Below, piece by piece: positions 6,005-7,945 of a stretch of 7,945 nt of DNA (position 1 is its first letter; each line of letters starts with the position of its first letter). This DNA is from Solirubrobacterales bacterium (GTDB taxonomy: Bacteria; Actinomycetota; Thermoleophilia; Solirubrobacterales; Solirubrobacteraceae). The notes below the pieces were generated by a model. It saw only the letters and a list, made by a program, of their open reading frames with translations, was not told the DNA's origin and made no database searches. The translations under genes and the position numbers were made by a program. The stretch covers positions 1-7,945 of the forward strand of contig JAPLCH010000209.1 in the NCBI GenBank assembly GCA_026392325.1, given 5' to 3'.

Positions 6005-7945
6005 CTACTTCTTTGCCTTTGACTTGGGAATTCGGAAGTAAGTCTTGATCGACTTGTAGAAAGGCCAGCGGGCAGCAAATCCGTAGTAGCCGGCCTTCTT
6101 GACCACTCCGATCCAGACGATCACACCCTTGGAGTCGGCGATCAGGGTCTGCTTCTTCTTGTCGTCCGTTCCGTTCTTGGCGATTGCGAATGGGGTCTCA
6201 AGGCGAGCAGCGCCGTATGGCAGAGGAACAGGATGCTCACGCGAGCCCTTGGCAGGCAGCCCCATCAGCTTGATCGCGAAAACCGTGTACCCCTTCTTCT
6301 TCAGCGCAGTCTGTGCCTTGGTGAGTTTCGGTGTCGCAGTGTTCGTCAGCACCGCGCGACACACGGGGCCAACAGCGTCGCCCAGGACAAGCTTGGGTGG
6401 TGCGTCCGGGTTAGCTGGGTACTTGGGGTTTGCGATGTAGGCGCGGGCAGTGAGGACAAACGGCGTGAGTCCACACTTGATTCGCGTCTTGACGCCACCG
6501 CTGCTGCCAGTGAGTCGGTTCATCACCTTGATCTTGATTCCGAAAGCGCACTTGACCTGCCCAGTGTTCTCGCTGCAGAGAATGTTGAACTTGAAAACAG
6601 GGGTCTTGAACGGCGCGCTGAAGCCCTTTGAGTTCTTGGCATAGACAAGGAACGTGGCTGGGTTGCCTGTCGTCTTATTGATTCCGTCGAACGAGCAGGT
6701 CACAACCGGGACGGTTGTCGAGCACACCATGCTGGCATGGGTCCTCTGGGCAGCAACAACCTTGTAGCCCGTGACTCGGGCTCCACCGTTTGACTTGGGC
6801 GCAGTCCAGGTCACGGTCACTGAACCATTGCTGGGGTATGTGCCCGGGGCAGGAATCCGCTGTATTACCTTCACGCCCGCCGGGAGCCCCGGAACTGTGA
6901 TCTTGGGCTTCTTCTTGGCCGCAGCCGAGTGGCCTGAGTTAGCTGGAGCCTGAACGCTTCCAAAGACGCGCGCTTGAGCTGAAGCCACAGAGGCAAAGGC
7001 CACCTTCCAGGACGGGGCGGCCCTTACATGGTGCTTCCGCGCCGGCGGAAGTGGAACTTCTGGGGCCAAGGAAGGATCTGTAACGACAGACCACGGTCCG
7101 TTGCCAACTCCATTGACGGCGCGCACCTTGAATGTGTAGAGAGTGCCGTCGGTGAGGCCGGTGACAGTGCAGGTAGTGAGAGGCGAAGCAATCGTGCAGG
7201 TCTTGTCACCAGGAATCGAGGTGACCTCGTAGCTCGTGATCTGATCTCCGCCGTTGTTTGCGTCGGTCTGGTCGAGGGCATCCCAGCTGACCGTCAGTGA
7301 CCCTGAGGCGGCCGGATCAGGCAGCGCGGAAGCCGGGTTCTGCGGTGCTACGGGAGGCGCAGTGTTCTCAAGCGAGGCACAACCCTGCAGGTTGGGGTTG
7401 ACATAAGCGCTGTTGTCGGCCCGCGGGTCATCAAGCCAGTAAGGAAGCTTCGTTGTGCTGTCGTTTCCTGTCTTCGTGCTCAAGAATGAAGGGACGGGAG
7501 GGTCTGCCGTCGCGTCCCCGGCCGGGAGAGCGCTAATTGGAAAGAGGGGATTGAGTACCCATGCCTCGATTGGATCCGTCGGGTCTCCATTTGAGTCAAG
7601 CGGGATCACTGTCTGAAGCGAGACAAGATCATCACTCGTGTAAGTGTGCGGATCGCAATGGTACCCAATCGTCTTGGTGCCATCGTCACCGGTCGGGTCG
7701 GTGACAACCACATCGCTGCCCCCGGGGTCCTCAGAAGGTGGAATGTCTCCGGGTCCTGGAGCGCAGGTTGGGTCGTTCTTGCACTTGTCGAGGATCGGGC
7801 CAAGGTCAGGAGTGGGACCGTCAGGGTCACCAAGATCAGGATTCAGATCCTTGATCTTGACCGGGTTAATCGGAACCGGAATCTGAATGGGAGTCGGATG
7901 AAATAGCACGACCCTTGGCCGCCCTCCAAGCCCCCCACCAATGTC
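6005..7945 (-). CDS. Secreted-type fibronectin type III domain protein, 5' partial
   Basis: The frame stays open to the right edge, so the N-terminus and any signal peptide lie outside the window. A GTG at 7909 is the outermost start candidate inside; it has AAGGG close upstream but leaves no secretion signal, so I treat the gene as partial. Residues are counted from that GTG. Residues 1-70 are Pro/Asp-rich linker and 71-180 are an unrecognised region with an IGYHCDP motif. FN3 domain one spans about 186-283 (SWDAL, CTVTGLTDGTLYTFKVRAVNGVGNGPWS). A basic, Ala-rich linker runs 284-337. FN3 domain two spans about 345-440 (VTWTAPKSNGGARVTGYKV, FLVYAKNSKGFS). Residues 441-634 are an unrecognised Lys-rich beta-type region ending KSKAKK. 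Cysteines recur as C-x8-C (238/247, 396/405, 445/454), suiting disulfides outside the cytoplasm. No LPXTG sorting motif or C-terminal membrane anchor is visible. Probably an extracellular or envelope-associated binding or adhesion protein; the partner is unknown. Confidence 0.83.
   Translation of the reverse strand, partial: DIGGGLGGRPRVVLFHPTPIQIPVPINPVKIKDLNPDLGDPDGPTPDLGPILDKCKNDPTCAPGPGDIPPSEDPGGSDVVVTDPTGDDGTKTIGYHCDPHTYTSDDLVSLQTVIPLDSNGDPTDPIEAWVLNPLFPISALPAGDATADPPVPSFLSTKTGNDSTTKLPYWLDDPRADNSAYVNPNLQGCASLENTAPPVAPQNPASALPDPAASGSLTVSWDALDQTDANNGGDQITSYEVTSIPGDKTCTIASPLTTCTVTGLTDGTLYTFKVRAVNGVGNGPWSVVTDPSLAPEVPLPPARKHHVRAAPSWKVAFASVASAQARVFGSVQAPANSGHSAAAKKKPKITVPGLPAGVKVIQRIPAPGTYPSNGSVTVTWTAPKSNGGARVTGYKVVAAQRTHASMVCSTTVPVVTCSFDGINKTTGNPATFLVYAKNSKGFSAPFKTPVFKFNILCSENTGQVKCAFGIKIKVMNRLTGSSGGVKTRIKCGLTPFVLTARAYIANPKYPANPDAPPKLVLGDAVGPVCRAVLTNTATPKLTKAQTALKKKGYTVFAIKLMGLPAKGSREHPVPLPYGAARLETPFAIAKNGTDDKKKQTLIADSKGVIVWIGVVKKAGYYGFAARWPFYKSIKTYFRIPKSKAKK

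Noticed and set aside
1..7945. CRISPR array, tRNA or rRNA genes, insertion sequence ends, phage or defence island
   Set aside because: No spaced direct repeats, no cloverleaf or rRNA-like segments, and no transposase or integrase frame; nearly all the window is ordinary coding sequence.

Overview
The window looks like a chromosomal segment of an actinobacterium of roughly 60% GC. Four family assignments point there: a Zincin_2/DUF2342-type metallopeptidase, an inositol-monophosphatase-like protein with the DPIDGSLNAKR signature, an actinobacterial-type PAC2 protein, and a secreted protein with actinobacterial-style fibronectin type III (FN3) domains. From memory of the phosphatase family, its sequence most resembles Thermoleophilia (Solirubrobacterales-like) proteins. 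That placement is inference and no search was run.

Layout, left to right. Positions 1-103 are non-coding and hold what looks like a minus-strand promoter with an overlapping 14-bp palindrome, plus a Shine-Dalgarno sequence for a gene that starts just outside the left edge. Positions 104-1168 (minus) encode the zinc metallopeptidase. It shares one base with the phosphatase gene upstream of it (about 1168-1990, minus), so the two are very probably one translationally coupled operon. Diverging from the phosphatase, with essentially no intergenic space, is a 1028-residue UvrD-like helicase/RecB-like nuclease (1968-5054, plus). Its 3' end converges, 13 bp apart, on a PAC2-family gene (5068-5940, minus). 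After a 60-bp gap with a plausible leaderless promoter, a large secreted-type FN3 protein (6005 to the right edge, minus) runs off the window, so its N-terminus is missing.

The genes do not form one obvious pathway. The phosphatase and metallopeptidase are probably co-expressed. The helicase-nuclease is a DNA-repair protein of the AddB/AdnA type, the PAC2 protein relates to proteasome-assembly-chaperone folds, and the FN3 protein is extracellular. The most notable signal is in the helicase-nuclease. Nearly every motor motif is altered at catalytic positions (Walker A Lys to Arg, Walker B Asp-Glu to Asp-Gly, motif III Gln to Glu, motif V unrecognisable), while the C-terminal nuclease keeps all active-site and four Fe-S cysteine positions. 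The second is the unresolved 5' end of the phosphatase gene, which has no good in-frame start and may carry a one-base frameshift. I see no CRISPR array, tRNA, rRNA, insertion sequence or phage gene.
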